A DNA stretch of 64,000 nucleotides from Thiothrix fructosivorans (GCF_017349355.1 NZ_JAFMPM010000006.1:434001-498000), one strand, 5' to 3'; counted from the stretch's first letter, positions 51,859 to 60,950 are shown. The notes: generated by a model from the sequence alone, not told the origin. Program-made: numbers and translations.

Positions 51859-54808
51859 ATATATTCTGCACCGTGGCAACATTAGCAAAACTGCGTTGGA
51901 GCGCTGGATAAGATTCTAAACTCTCTAATAAGCGCTGTAATTGCTGCTGTGCTTGTTGGGTTTGTTGTTGCAACGCGTGAAAACGCCATGCAGAAACGCT
52001 GGGTTCAGGCGTTTCTAGTAATGCTTCTGCTGCCGCAATACTGGTTTGTATGGGTTGCTGCTGCGCTTGCTGGGCATGAGCCATGAAAGTATATGCCAAC
52101 AGCAAATATGTACGTTCCCCTGACTGAGCGGCTAATACCTGTAATTGTTGTGCTGAAGCGACTGCCTGTTGCCATGCACCGATTTCCAACCAATATTCAG
52201 TTAACGCTTGTTGCAATGGTAATTTCAATATCCAATCCATAGCTTGCGCATCCTGTGCCAAACAGGTTGTGATTTCATCTACATAACCTTGCGCGGTTTC
52301 CCAGTGATGCTGTCCGGTAGCGATCTGTAGTAAAATCGTCAAACTAAAAAAATATGCACTACTTTTCTTTGGTAATTGACATGTTTGTGAATAAATAGGC
52401 TGACTTAGAGCCGTTGCCATACTGTAATCACCAACTTGCGCCAATAACCATGCATGTTGTAACAAAAAGTGTACTTTCCAAAAGGGGTAATCGTTTTTAT
52501 CTACCCATTGCAAGGCTTGCTCGATAACAGTCAGCATTTCTCCCCACTGCCCCCGATAAAACAACGCCCAAGCATGGAAAAATACTCCTGCTAAATAATT
52601 ATTACCATCCCCTGCGGCTTTTGCTAACGCCTGTGTGGTCAGGGCAAAATCACATGCCTGTGCATACTCGGCACGAATGATTAAATAATAAATGTAAAGC
52701 AAATGATGGGTACATTTCAGATTGAGGTCATCAGTTTGTTGAGCCATACCTAGAGCAGCATCGTAAGCAGCCGCGTGTTCTTGCCGATAACCTTCAATAA
52801 TAGCTTGCCAGTGTGCTTGTTTTCCGCGTGCGTGGATATGCAAATTCGGAGAGGAACAATATTGGCTTATTTGTACCGCTTGTTGCGCGTATTGTAGGCA
52901 TTGCTTACGATCAATCCAGAAAAATGCGCCTGCTAAACCTAGCAAAGCACGTACTTGAATATCAGATGCATGGGGTTGTTGGCAGGCAGTAGCTAATTGC
53001 TGATATGCTGTAATCGCATCCATCAACCTGCCGCTTGCCAATAACAAGGTACAGTATTGCTCCGTAATGTTCAGGAGCGAGCGGGTATCATAAGAATGCG
53101 CCCGCAGCAAATGGAGCAGCTTTTCCATGTGTTGGATGGCTTCGGCATAAGCAAAACGTTGACTGGCGATTGCACAAGCTTGTCGCCGAAACGTTATTGA
53201 CTGTTGAACATCACCACCTGCTTCAAAATGGTAAGCTAATTTGGTCGCAATCTGCTCCGTTTGTCCTTGATAAGCAGCTAGTAAACGTTTAGCGAGACGT
53301 AAATGATAATGACGACGCCGGGCGGCGGAAAGGCGGGTATAGAAAAATTCTCGGTAAAGCTGATGCCGAAAACGGTAACTTTCACAGATCGATCCATCTG
53401 GCCAATGTTGTTCACCTTGGAGGGTGAGCCAAAAAGCTTTCAAGAGCAAGCGTGTGCAGCAGTCTTCAACACCCAGCACATCTTGTTCTAGAATAGCTGC
53501 AATGCCTTCCGCCGTTATCTGGTTAATGGCAATACTGGAAGCTTGTAACAGCGTTAGCTCAGTGCTATCCAACGACATGATTTTCAATTCAAGCAACGTT
53601 TTCAAACCGCCAGAAATACAATTTTCCAGCCACTCCGCTTGCACGTCATCAATATCAACAAGGTTTTGTTGTACATGTTCAAGTGCAGTGTAAACAAACA
53701 GCGGGTTGCCTTCTGTATACCGTACAAATAATTCTACTAACCAATCATGATGTAAATTTGGGGTTAATCGGGAAAACAGAAAGGACTGTAAGGCTGACCG
53801 ATCAAGCGTACCCAATACAATGGTTCGGCATTTTCCCTTCAACATCAACTCCCCAATGAGTGATTTCAGGCGGGGCTGACCTTGCTCTACTTCGGAAGGT
53901 CTAAAACTACCCACGACCATTAAACGGGCGAGACTCGTGCGATAGGCTAACACCGCTAGCAGTTCAATAGAGGCGGTATCACACCAATGTAGATCCTCGA
54001 TTACCAGCAGGTGAGGCAAGTACTGACTGAGATTTTCGATAAAGTCAGCAAATTCACGCAATACTCTACCTTGCGTTGCCCCAAACAACTCCTGTTTTAG
54101 CACCCCACATTCTTGTTCTTGATAACGAATCGGTAACTGGATAAGCCATGTAGGTGCGTATTTTTTGAGCAATTGTTTGACGTAAGTTTGATGTGAAGAT
54201 TCCAGCAAATAACCCATCACATCGATAAATGGTTGATAAGCCTCACTTTGTCCGTATTGATCAAGGCATTGCACTTTAATCATATGTACTGTTTCAGGAT
54301 TAGCCTGTTGTTGTGCAAGCCAGCAAGAAAGCAGAGTAGTTTTACCGAATCCAGCTTCCCCTTGCAAAAAAGCAATGTGGCGCTGTCCCTGTTGAGTGGC
54401 ATCCCAATCCTGTTGCAAATGCGCGAATGCTTGTTGCCGACCAAATAGGGTTTCGCGTATTTGGGGTAGGGAAATGATAGGTGTCAGTTGTTGGAGTGCT
54501 ACTGCTTCCAATAGCGGCAGTTCTCCAACGAAGCGGTAGCCACGCCTATGGACAGTTTCGATGTAACGCGGTTGTTTGGGGTCATCTATCAATATTTTCC
54601 GCAAATCAGCAATAGCGACTTTTAACACAGCATCCGTCACGAATAAGCCTGGCCAGACAGCGCTTAACAATTCTTCCTTGCTAACCAACTGATGCGGACG
54701 TTGATGCAAGTAATCCAGTATCGCAAACGCTTTGGGAGGCAACTGGATAGCTCCATTAACGCTGTGCAAGGACTGATTGGCAGGGTCAAATTGCATAAGG
54801 TCTGGCAT
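51818..54808 (-). CDS. Large transcriptional regulator: winged helix, AAA ATPase, TPR
   Basis: 996 residues from ATG 54808 (MPDLMQFDPANQSLHSV). Residues 1-105 form an OmpR/CadC-type winged helix (LPPKAFAILDYLHQRPHQLV ... IAIADLRKILIDDPKQPRYI ... VHRRGYRFVG). Then a predicted ATPase with Walker A FLQGEAGFGKTTLLSC (about 150) and Walker B HLLVIEDLHWCD, then a long helical TPR-like region. This is the LAL/CadC-ATPase class of one-protein sensors. Tandem ACTTTACC repeats lie in front of it. The target may be the divergent secreted proteins. The ligand is unknown. Confidence 0.8.
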   Translation of the reverse strand: MPDLMQFDPANQSLHSVNGAIQLPPKAFAILDYLHQRPHQLVSKEELLSAVWPGLFVTDAVLKVAIADLRKILIDDPKQPRYIETVHRRGYRFVGELPLLEAVALQQLTPIISLPQIRETLFGRQQAFAHLQQDWDATQQGQRHIAFLQGEAGFGKTTLLSCWLAQQQANPETVHMIKVQCLDQYGQSEAYQPFIDVMGYLLESSHQTYVKQLLKKYAPTWLIQLPIRYQEQECGVLKQELFGATQGRVLREFADFIENLSQYLPHLLVIEDLHWCDTASIELLAVLAYRTSLARLMVVGSFRPSEVEQGQPRLKSLIGELMLKGKCRTIVLGTLDRSALQSFLFSRLTPNLHHDWLVELFVRYTEGNPLFVYTALEHVQQNLVDIDDVQAEWLENCISGGLKTLLELKIMSLDSTELTLLQASSIAINQITAEGIAAILEQDVLGVEDCCTRLLLKAFWLTLQGEQHWPDGSICESYRFRHQLYREFFYTRLSAARRRHYHLRLAKRLLAAYQGQTEQIATKLAYHFEAGGDVQQSITFRRQACAIASQRFAYAEAIQHMEKLLHLLRAHSYDTRSLLNITEQYCTLLLASGRLMDAITAYQQLATACQQPHASDIQVRALLGLAGAFFWIDRKQCLQYAQQAVQISQYCSSPNLHIHARGKQAHWQAIIEGYRQEHAAAYDAALGMAQQTDDLNLKCTHHLLYIYYLIIRAEYAQACDFALTTQALAKAAGDGNNYLAGVFFHAWALFYRGQWGEMLTVIEQALQWVDKNDYPFWKVHFLLQHAWLLAQVGDYSMATALSQPIYSQTCQLPKKSSAYFFSLTILLQIATGQHHWETAQGYVDEITTCLAQDAQAMDWILKLPLQQALTEYWLEIGAWQQAVASAQQLQVLAAQSGERTYLLLAYTFMAHAQQAQQQPIQTSIAAAEALLETPEPSVSAWRFHALQQQTQQAQQQLQRLLESLESYPALQRSFANVATVQNIFTHVSNGSVCVDA

Positions 54809-54852
54809 GTAGGCTTCCACTAGTGATGGTTGTATCTGGATACCTTTATAAC

Positions 54853-54872
54853 AACTTTACCCAAACTTTACC
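54853..54872. repeat. Tandem AACTTTACC repeats with 11-bp period
   Basis: AACTTTACC at 54853-54861 and 54864-54872, 45 bp before the regulator start and about 110 bp before the divergent secreted-protein gene. OmpR-type winged helices bind such 11-bp-spaced direct repeats, so this is a likely operator for the regulator itself. Confidence 0.5.
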
Positions 54873-54982
54873 GTATTCTTATGACTGGATTTCGCCCTAT
54901 ACGTAAACTGGCTGCAACACGGTAAGGAACACAACACTCCAACCGATGCAATGCAAGTCAAATACGATACGAGGAATTGAAG

Positions 54983-55744
54983 ATGAAAACGAATACTATA
55001 TTAAAACTGTCAACAGCTTGTGCTGCAATCCTATTTTTATACGGCAACGCTGCTCAAGCTACTGAACAAGAAGGTGTTAGTTGCCCTTCTGGCTCTACAG
55101 CAGAACGCTCTAATAATAATAAAACATTAAAGTGCAAAAAAGGTCTTCATGTATTGCCTTCCATTTGTCCACCCTTGAATAACCTTGGTCATATTATTCC
55201 CAAGGTTCGTTCTGGAATAGATATGTGTGGCACAGTAATCATTCCTGCACCAGATGTACCTTCTGCAATGGCACCACCATTGCCTGGAATGCCATCTGCC
55301 TCAAAATTCACACGTGATGTAAATGGTGCTAATGGCAATGTTGATAGATTCATTGCTTCTCATTATGTTTTTCCTAATGGTCTTACTGTCGGTCTTGTGC
55401 CTGTACCTTATAACCCGCTACATGACTCATCCAAGGGCGTCAGTTGTCCTAGTGGCTATAGCGGTCTAGCTACTGCAAATGGTATTCGTTGTTTTAAAGC
55501 TGAATCCCCCAAACCTGCTGATTGCGATTTTCCTTGGAGATTCATTATGAATGGGGGAGCTGGCGACCAAGATTCATGTCAATTGGGCGTACTGGATAAT
55601 GGTGTAACTAAGCCCCAAGGAATGACAAAAATTCAACATGATTTTGATAGATCGTTGGGTAATATTAGTTGGATTCTGAATATAAAAGCGGGCAATGATG
55701 AATGGGTGCGTCGAGTTTATAAATACCCTGAATCAAAAAGCTAA
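54983..55744 (+). CDS. Secreted protein with GVSCPSG repeats, unknown function
   Basis: 253 residues from ATG 54983 (GAGGAA 6 bp upstream). Signal peptide ends at NAAQA (about 27). Two internal repeats begin GVSCPSG (about 35 and 151), each with a later Cys, suggesting disulfide-bonded modules. AT-rich relative to its neighbours. A strong hairpin follows. Adjacent to the wHTH-ATPase regulator and a second secreted protein, it may be under its control. No family recognised. Confidence 0.6.
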   Translation: MKTNTILKLSTACAAILFLYGNAAQATEQEGVSCPSGSTAERSNNNKTLKCKKGLHVLPSICPPLNNLGHIIPKVRSGIDMCGTVIIPAPDVPSAMAPPLPGMPSASKFTRDVNGANGNVDRFIASHYVFPNGLTVGLVPVPYNPLHDSSKGVSCPSGYSGLATANGIRCFKAESPKPADCDFPWRFIMNGGAGDQDSCQLGVLDNGVTKPQGMTKIQHDFDRSLGNISWILNIKAGNDEWVRRVYKYPESKS

Positions 55745-55750
55745 CATTAT

Positions 55751-55784
55751 CAAGCTCCCTTGGCAATCTTAACAAGGGAGCTTG
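55751..55784. terminator. 12-bp hairpin after the secreted protein gene
   Basis: CAAGCTCCCTTG pairs perfectly with CAAGGGAGCTTG around a 10-nt loop. No strong T run, so terminator strength is uncertain. Confidence 0.55.
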
Positions 55785-55862
55785 GTACCACAAGGCAACT
55801 TGACAATTGAATTTTAGTATCAAAAAACAATACTTTTTTCCAAAAAAACGAGGAATTTTCTC

Positions 55863-56201
55863 ATGAAAATCAAACATATTTTTTCCATCAGCGTATCCGC
55901 TCTTTTATTAAGTTCATTAACACCTAATGCTTTTGCAGATGTTTATATTAATGGTCACTATATATCACCTAAAAATATTGAGATTTTGGAAAAATTTAGT
56001 GGAGAAAAAATTCCGAGTGGACGTTACTGGTTAGATCTTGCAACGGGTAAATCAGGTTATGGTGATGCTCCACCAGTATCTCATACATCTTCACCTTATT
56101 ATGAAGATCGTGTCGCAGCATCTATTGCAGGCATGGGTTACTCGATCCCAACACCATCAACGGCATTTACGCCAGGGAGTAGTTTTACTTACCCATACTA
56201 A
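55863..56201 (+). CDS. Small secreted protein, unknown function
   Basis: 112 residues. Signal peptide (FSISVSALLLSSLTPNAFA), then VYINGHYISPKNIEILEKFS and a Ser/Pro/Tyr-rich tail ending FTPGSSFTYPY. GAGGAAT ribosome site. AT-rich. Follows the larger secreted protein after a hairpin. No domain recognised. Confidence 0.55.
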   Translation: MKIKHIFSISVSALLLSSLTPNAFADVYINGHYISPKNIEILEKFSGEKIPSGRYWLDLATGKSGYGDAPPVSHTSSPYYEDRVAASIAGMGYSIPTPSTAFTPGSSFTYPY

Positions 56202-56301
56202 GTTTATTTAATTTGAGGTTTTATTAACATTTTGAGAGTTGGATTGGTTAGAATGCGAGGTCATCCTGAGCGCTTCTTCACTTTATTAACGGTGTTTTAT
56301 C

Positions 56302-56385
56302 ATGTTGCGTACATTACAGCGTGCCGATGCATTCAAAGACCGCAGTTATTGGCTGTTGCACGCAGGCTTTTTTACCTGTGGGTTT
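56302..56385 (+). pseudogene. MFS transporter remnant, left of the IS66 copy
   Basis: Encodes MLRTLQRADAFKDRSYWLLH followed by AGFFTCGF, which matches the start of the second half of MFS transporters. The first half of such a protein is absent upstream. The frame continues exactly after the IS (TCGF-HIAFLVTHLP), so the insertion broke an already decayed or partial gene. Confidence 0.7.
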
Positions 56386-58025
56386 GTAACTGAACAGTCC
56401 CCCCTTACCCAAACGCACTAAATTTGCGACACTCCCCCGATGACCCAACAACTGAAAGACCACAGCCTCAAACAGCTTAACAGCCAGTACCTTGCCAAGC
56501 TCACGCCGGAGGAACTGCTGCACCTGTCGACCAAGTTGTTGCATGACCTGAAAGAAGCGCGGGAACAGATCAACCAAAACTCCAACAACTCCTCCAAACC
56601 ACCCAGCAGCGGTTTCCCGTGGGAAACGTCACCCAAAACGGTGGCTTTGCCCGAAACAGAAGGGGTGGGTGCAGCCAGAGGAAAGCCAACCCCGGAACCA
56701 GAAGCTGTGGCGGGCACAAAGCCAGCCCAACCAGCCAAACGCAAAGCGGGTAAACAACCCGGCGCACCGGGTTATGGTCGGGTATGGCATCCGCCCATCA
56801 ATGCAGACGAACACCATTACCCCAGCCGATGTGAAGCCTGTGGCAGGTCCCTGGATGCGGCTGTCTCCCGTATTTATACCGCCTATGACAGTGTGGACAT
56901 CCAGTTTGGCACGGATGGGAACCCCGGACTGACCGTCATCACCACCCGCCACCACCTTCACGATAGCGTATGCACCTGCGGTCATGTGAGCCGCCATATC
57001 CCGCATCGCCAAGCTCCCGACCCGTTATACCCGGAGGTTGATGTGGGCGAGTGGCGGCTGATTGGGGGCAATCTGGCGGCACTTATTGTCCACCTACGGC
57101 TGCGCTCACGCTTGTCACTGCGTGGCACACAAGAACTGTTGCGGGAGGTGTTGGGCATTCCCCTAAGTGTCGGGGTGTTGCAGCAATGTTTTGAGGAAGC
57201 AGCCGCGAGTGCTTCTCCATTGGAAGATGCCTTGGTGGAAGGGCTGTTGGCAGAAGCCACCGCTGACGGCGGGGTGCTGTATATTGATGAAACCTCTTGG
57301 AAAGAGCGTGGCGAAGCCCTGTGGCTATGGACATTCGTCACCACCCTCAGCGTTTGTTTCTACGTAGGGCAGCGCACCATTGAAATGCTCGACAACGTGA
57401 TTAGCCCCCACTTTGGGGGCTGGCTGATGAGTGATGGCTATGCCGCTTACCGCCACCACCCCAAACGCTTGCGTTGCTGGGCGCACCTGATCCGCAAAGC
57501 CCGTGGGCTGGCAGAATCACTGGACAAAGACGGGCGGACGTTTGGCAACTTCACCCTCGCTTGGCTGAGGGTATTACAGGACGACATTTACGCTTGGCGG
57601 GCAGCAGGCGGCACGGTGGGGACGCAAACCGACGTGATCCGTCAACGCCATCAGGCAAAACTCCTGGAATTCAGGGCATTATGCTTGATCCATGCCGTAT
57701 CTGCCCATGACAAGACGGCGGCACTGGCGAAAGAGTTCATCAATGATTGGGATGCCATTTTCCGAATCCTTGACCACCCGTGGCTTCCCTTGACCAATAA
57801 TGAGGCTGAGCGGGCGTTGCGCCATTGGGTGATCCTGCGCAAAACCAACCATGGCACAAAGAGTGCTACGGGGAGCCGTGCGTTTGCCATGCTGGCCAGC
57901 ATCATCGGTACTTGCCGCAAACGTGGACAGTCTGCCTTGGCTTATCTTGCCAGTGTTATTACCGCTGCCCGCGCTGGCTTTGCCCTGCCCGCTTTACCGC
58001 AAGGGGTGGGGATGTGATCAATTAC
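56386..58025 (+). mobile_element. IS66-family insertion sequence, copy 2 (1640 bp)
   Basis: Same element as 14532-16171, in opposite orientation. Ends GTAACTGAACAG at the left and ...GATCAATTAC at the right. Target duplication GTGGGTTT at 56378-56385 and 58026-58033. Inserted in an MFS gene. Confidence 0.92.
56440..58017 (+). CDS. IS66-family transposase
   Basis: 525 residues, translation identical to the copy at 14540-16117; DDE residues in VLYIDETSW, WLMSDGYAAY and NNEAERALR. The identity of both copies indicates recent transposition within this genome. Confidence 0.92.
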   Translation: MTQQLKDHSLKQLNSQYLAKLTPEELLHLSTKLLHDLKEAREQINQNSNNSSKPPSSGFPWETSPKTVALPETEGVGAARGKPTPEPEAVAGTKPAQPAKRKAGKQPGAPGYGRVWHPPINADEHHYPSRCEACGRSLDAAVSRIYTAYDSVDIQFGTDGNPGLTVITTRHHLHDSVCTCGHVSRHIPHRQAPDPLYPEVDVGEWRLIGGNLAALIVHLRLRSRLSLRGTQELLREVLGIPLSVGVLQQCFEEAAASASPLEDALVEGLLAEATADGGVLYIDETSWKERGEALWLWTFVTTLSVCFYVGQRTIEMLDNVISPHFGGWLMSDGYAAYRHHPKRLRCWAHLIRKARGLAESLDKDGRTFGNFTLAWLRVLQDDIYAWRAAGGTVGTQTDVIRQRHQAKLLEFRALCLIHAVSAHDKTAALAKEFINDWDAIFRILDHPWLPLTNNEAERALRHWVILRKTNHGTKSATGSRAFAMLASIIGTCRKRGQSALAYLASVITAARAGFALPALPQGVGM

Positions 58026-58033
58026 GTGGGTTT

Positions 58034-58350
58034 CACATTGCGTTTCTGGTGACGCATTTACCCGGTGAAGTTAATTTATGTGGTTTACCGCCTGCTGTTG
58101 CCAGTTGGTCGCTTGCCATTATTGGGCTGGCCAATGTATTTGGCAGTTTGTATGCAGGCTCATGTGTTACCCGTTACCGCAGCAAGTAACCGTGCTATCG
58201 CATCAGCTCGGTGGCTTTTTAGGGGCTTACCTCGGCGGCTGGTCGATCAGCCACTTCGGTGATTTTACGTGGATGTGGTATGCGGATATGGGCTTAGCAG
58301 CCGTTCCTTTAAACTTATGCAAACTTAACCAAGGTCAAGTTTGCGGTTAA
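58034..58350 (+). pseudogene. MFS transporter remnant, right of the IS66 copy
   Basis: After the target duplication the frame reads HIAFLVTHLPGEVNLCG and continues to GSLYAGSCVTRYRSK then TAA. A later frame resumes with LSHQLGGFLGAYLGGWSISH and WYADMGLAAVPLNL, the C-terminal helices of the same family. About 60 residues between the two parts are deleted. The remnant runs up to the tnpB element. Confidence 0.65.
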
Positions 58351-58480
58351 ATTCCTGCTTCATTGGGGCTGGTTTCGTCTTCGGCTTGCGCCAAGACCAG
58401 AGCCTTCCCCTCCACAGGCCGACACCGTGGAACTCACGGCGTGGTTGCTGAGCGTAGCCGAAGCATACTCTTGCAAATTC
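58350..58480 (-). ncRNA. Possible omega RNA scaffold of tnpB
   Basis: TnpB guide RNAs span the 3-prime end of tnpB and the right end of the element. The minus strand just past the coding end reads TGAAGCAGGAATTTAA, a form typical of TnpB right ends, after which the guide segment would start (about 58330-58349). Extent is a guess. Confidence 0.3.
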
Positions 58481-59556
58481 TTGGCAGCGTTTACGTCACG
58501 GTCATGGACTGCGCCGCAAACGGGGCAAATCCATTCACGTACCGACAGCAGCAGTTTGTCCACTTTATGCCCACAACCGGAGGCAGAACAGGTTTTGCTA
58601 GAGGCAAAAAACCGATCAGCCACGACCACCACGCTGCCCCGTATTCCCGCTTTGTATTCCAGTTGCCGCCGAAACTCGAAAAAGCCCATATCACTGATGG
58701 CACGGGATAAATGGCGGTTTTTCACCATGCCCGACACGTTCAAATCTTCAATGCCGATGGTATGGAAACGGCGGGTCAAATCCGTGGTGAGTTGGTGCAA
58801 ACTGTCTTGGCGGATATTGGCTATCTTGGCGTGAAGCCTTGCCAGCTTCTGTTTCGCCTTGTGGCGGTTGGCACTGCCTTTGACCTTGCGCGACAGGCTG
58901 CGGGATAGCCGTTTTAGGCGTGAAAGCAAGGCTTTATGCGGCTTTGCTCCTGTAACTTTTTCCCCCGTTGATAACGTTGCCAGTGCGGATACGCCCAAAT
59001 CCACCCCCACTGTGCCTTGGTTTTCAGCAGGCGGGAGGTGGTTTTGATCCGTATCCACGGTAATGCTGGCGAACCACTGGTCAGCGGTGCGGGAAATGGT
59101 GGCGGAGAGGATTTTACCGGAAAAGCGTAACGTTTCCCGCATCCGCACTAACCCAAGGTTGGGAATGCGGATGCGGGAAGCATCAAGCGAAAATTGATCG
59201 TTGGTGAGGCTGAAACTGTCACGGCTCTTGCCTTTCTTTTTGAACTGCGGGTACTGGGCACGTCCGGCAAAAAAGTTGTTGAACGCTTGCCCCAGTTGGA
59301 TAATCGCCATTTGTGGAGCGTTTTTGGTGACTTCGAGCATCCACGGGAATTGTTCACGCTTGATGGCGTTCAATTGGCGGCGCAAGCTCATTTGATTGGG
59401 TTTGGGCTGGGTGTTGTCGTCTTTCCACGCGGCGTATTGGGTTTGCCATTCCGCCAACCCCCAGTTGTAAGCAAACCGAGCTGTACCTGCGGCTTTCGCC
59501 AAGTACGTGGCTTGTTTATTGTTGGGGTCTAGGCGGATTTTGTGGCTGATAATCAT
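58360..59556 (-). CDS. tnpB: TnpB-like RNA-guided endonuclease (IS200/IS605 group)
   Basis: 398 residues. Wedge/REC part (AYNWGLAEWQTQYAAWKDDN, LGQAFNNFFAGRAQYPQFKK), then RuvC with Asp in VGVDLGVSALATLSTG, Glu in TIGIEDLNVSGMVKN and Asp in HDRDVNAAKNLQEY. A zinc finger lies between (SGCGHK..CPVCG). All catalytic acids are present. No tnpA transposase is next to it, so it is a stand-alone tnpB (IS1341-like). The C-terminal tail (GGEGSGLGASRRRNQPQ) is the part normally overlapped by the omega RNA. Confidence 0.9.
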   Translation of the reverse strand: MIISHKIRLDPNNKQATYLAKAAGTARFAYNWGLAEWQTQYAAWKDDNTQPKPNQMSLRRQLNAIKREQFPWMLEVTKNAPQMAIIQLGQAFNNFFAGRAQYPQFKKKGKSRDSFSLTNDQFSLDASRIRIPNLGLVRMRETLRFSGKILSATISRTADQWFASITVDTDQNHLPPAENQGTVGVDLGVSALATLSTGEKVTGAKPHKALLSRLKRLSRSLSRKVKGSANRHKAKQKLARLHAKIANIRQDSLHQLTTDLTRRFHTIGIEDLNVSGMVKNRHLSRAISDMGFFEFRRQLEYKAGIRGSVVVVADRFFASSKTCSASGCGHKVDKLLLSVREWICPVCGAVHDRDVNAAKNLQEYASATLSNHAVSSTVSACGGEGSGLGASRRRNQPQ

Positions 59557-59647
59557 GAGGGATAGGATGCAATACAGCAGGTTTTGTGTCTAGGGGTGGG
59601 TGTTTTTGATGTTGCTATCGACAGATGAACGGTAGTCTGTGCCTTAC

Positions 59648-59680
59648 AACTTCTCCAAAATGACAAAGATTGGAGAAGTT
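59648..59680. repeat. 11-bp inverted repeat between tnpB and the GAF regulator
   Basis: AACTTCTCCAA (59648-59658) and TTGGAGAAGTT (59670-59680), perfect, 11-nt loop. It lies just past the end of the regulator gene (minus strand), so it may stabilise or end its transcript, but there is no T run. Confidence 0.4.
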
Positions 59681-59765
59681 TGGGTGGGTTTTGTGGTAGC
59701 TGCTTCAAACCCTTGCCGTGCTGATCAATTTGCCGATTCGGGAAGCGCCTATCAGCAAACCAACC

Positions 59766-60950
59766 TTAAATCCGCCGTGGTGGGCGGGAAACTAATTCTT
59801 CTAAGCGCTCACGCACCAACTCACTGCCGGAGGTGCTGTGGCAAAGTTTTTCCATCAATACGCTAGGGTCTTGGCAAGAATCCAGTGCTTTGCCCATGAC
59901 GGCATCAATGCAATGCCGCCATTCTTCCAGCTCTGGCGATGCGGATTGCGGCAAGAACGAACCACGGTACAGCGAAAACGCTTCCTGACTTTGCTGCTGA
60001 CGCAAGGCTTGCCAAACGTGGATAAAGTCCGCCCACACTGGAATCTGCAAACGATACGGACGTGAACCAATCTGCCCATCCAACAAACGGCGCAAATGCG
60101 ATAATTCTGCTTTTAGTGTTGTGGTCGACACGCGTGCATCGCCATACAGCGCTGCGTGGAAGCCTTCTAGGGTCAGCCCTTGCGGATTCAGTGCCAATAA
60201 GCAAAGGATTTCCACCTGTCGCATCGGCAAATTCATTGGCTTGCCACGAAACAAGATGCGCGGTTGCCCCAGCGCGTGGATTTCGAGTTCGGCACGCGGC
60301 AAATTTTGCGGCAAGCACCGCCCAATCGAACGCGCTAATTCCGTGACTGCCGCTTGCCCAAGCGGGGTATGGCGATTCCACGTCGTGGACATATCCAGAA
60401 TACCCACGATTTCACCCGATTGCGGGTGCATGATCGGCGCGGCATAACACACCCAATCGTGTACAAACGGCAAATAATGTTCGCAGGAAAATACGGTCAC
60501 GGAACGTTTGAGTTTCATGCACAAACCGACGGCATTCGTGCCAACCGAATGCTCATCCCACAAACCACCGGCGGTAAAATTGACGGATTCGGCACGCGGA
60601 CGCATGTGACTGCTGGAAAATGTCCACAGCAAGCGTCCGGTTGGGTCAGCAATGGCAGCGACGAGTTCGCCTTCCTTCGCCAATTGCATCATTTGCTCTT
60701 GTTCGCGCTGAGCCGCTTGGCGCAACAAGGATTCCTGCCAGCGGTGCGCAGCGCTGTATTCATCTTCCGCTGGCGCATGAACTTGACGAGGTTTAATACA
60801 TTGAGCACTACGCTGCCACGATGACATGATGTCTTCACGTATCTCGGCACCTTGTAACGACGCACTACCGGCAAGAAGCCGACTCCACTGCGTTTCGATG
60901 GTGCGTCTCCGTTGCGACAAATTGCCCGTCGCTAGACTTACTGACTCCAT
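59766..60950 (-). CDS. GAF-domain regulator with SARP-like winged helix
   Basis: 394 residues. N-terminal AcoR-like region (about 30-210) with a GAF domain containing GGLWDEHSVGTNAVGLCM and EHYLPFVHDWVCYAAPI, like the sensor half of sigma-54 activators. There is no AAA+ domain. Instead residues 222-300 form a winged helix (LEIHALGQPRILFRGKPMNL, AELSHLRRLLDGQIGSRPYR) of SARP/OmpR type and a helical C-terminal domain follows. SARP-type proteins bind direct repeats with 11-bp period, and its own promoter region holds such a repeat (60998-61014). It is the best candidate regulator of the CCAACC-repeat regulon. Confidence 0.75.
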   Translation of the reverse strand: MESVSLATGNLSQRRRTIETQWSRLLAGSASLQGAEIREDIMSSWQRSAQCIKPRQVHAPAEDEYSAAHRWQESLLRQAAQREQEQMMQLAKEGELVAAIADPTGRLLWTFSSSHMRPRAESVNFTAGGLWDEHSVGTNAVGLCMKLKRSVTVFSCEHYLPFVHDWVCYAAPIMHPQSGEIVGILDMSTTWNRHTPLGQAAVTELARSIGRCLPQNLPRAELEIHALGQPRILFRGKPMNLPMRQVEILCLLALNPQGLTLEGFHAALYGDARVSTTTLKAELSHLRRLLDGQIGSRPYRLQIPVWADFIHVWQALRQQQSQEAFSLYRGSFLPQSASPELEEWRHCIDAVMGKALDSCQDPSVLMEKLCHSTSGSELVRERLEELVSRPPRRI

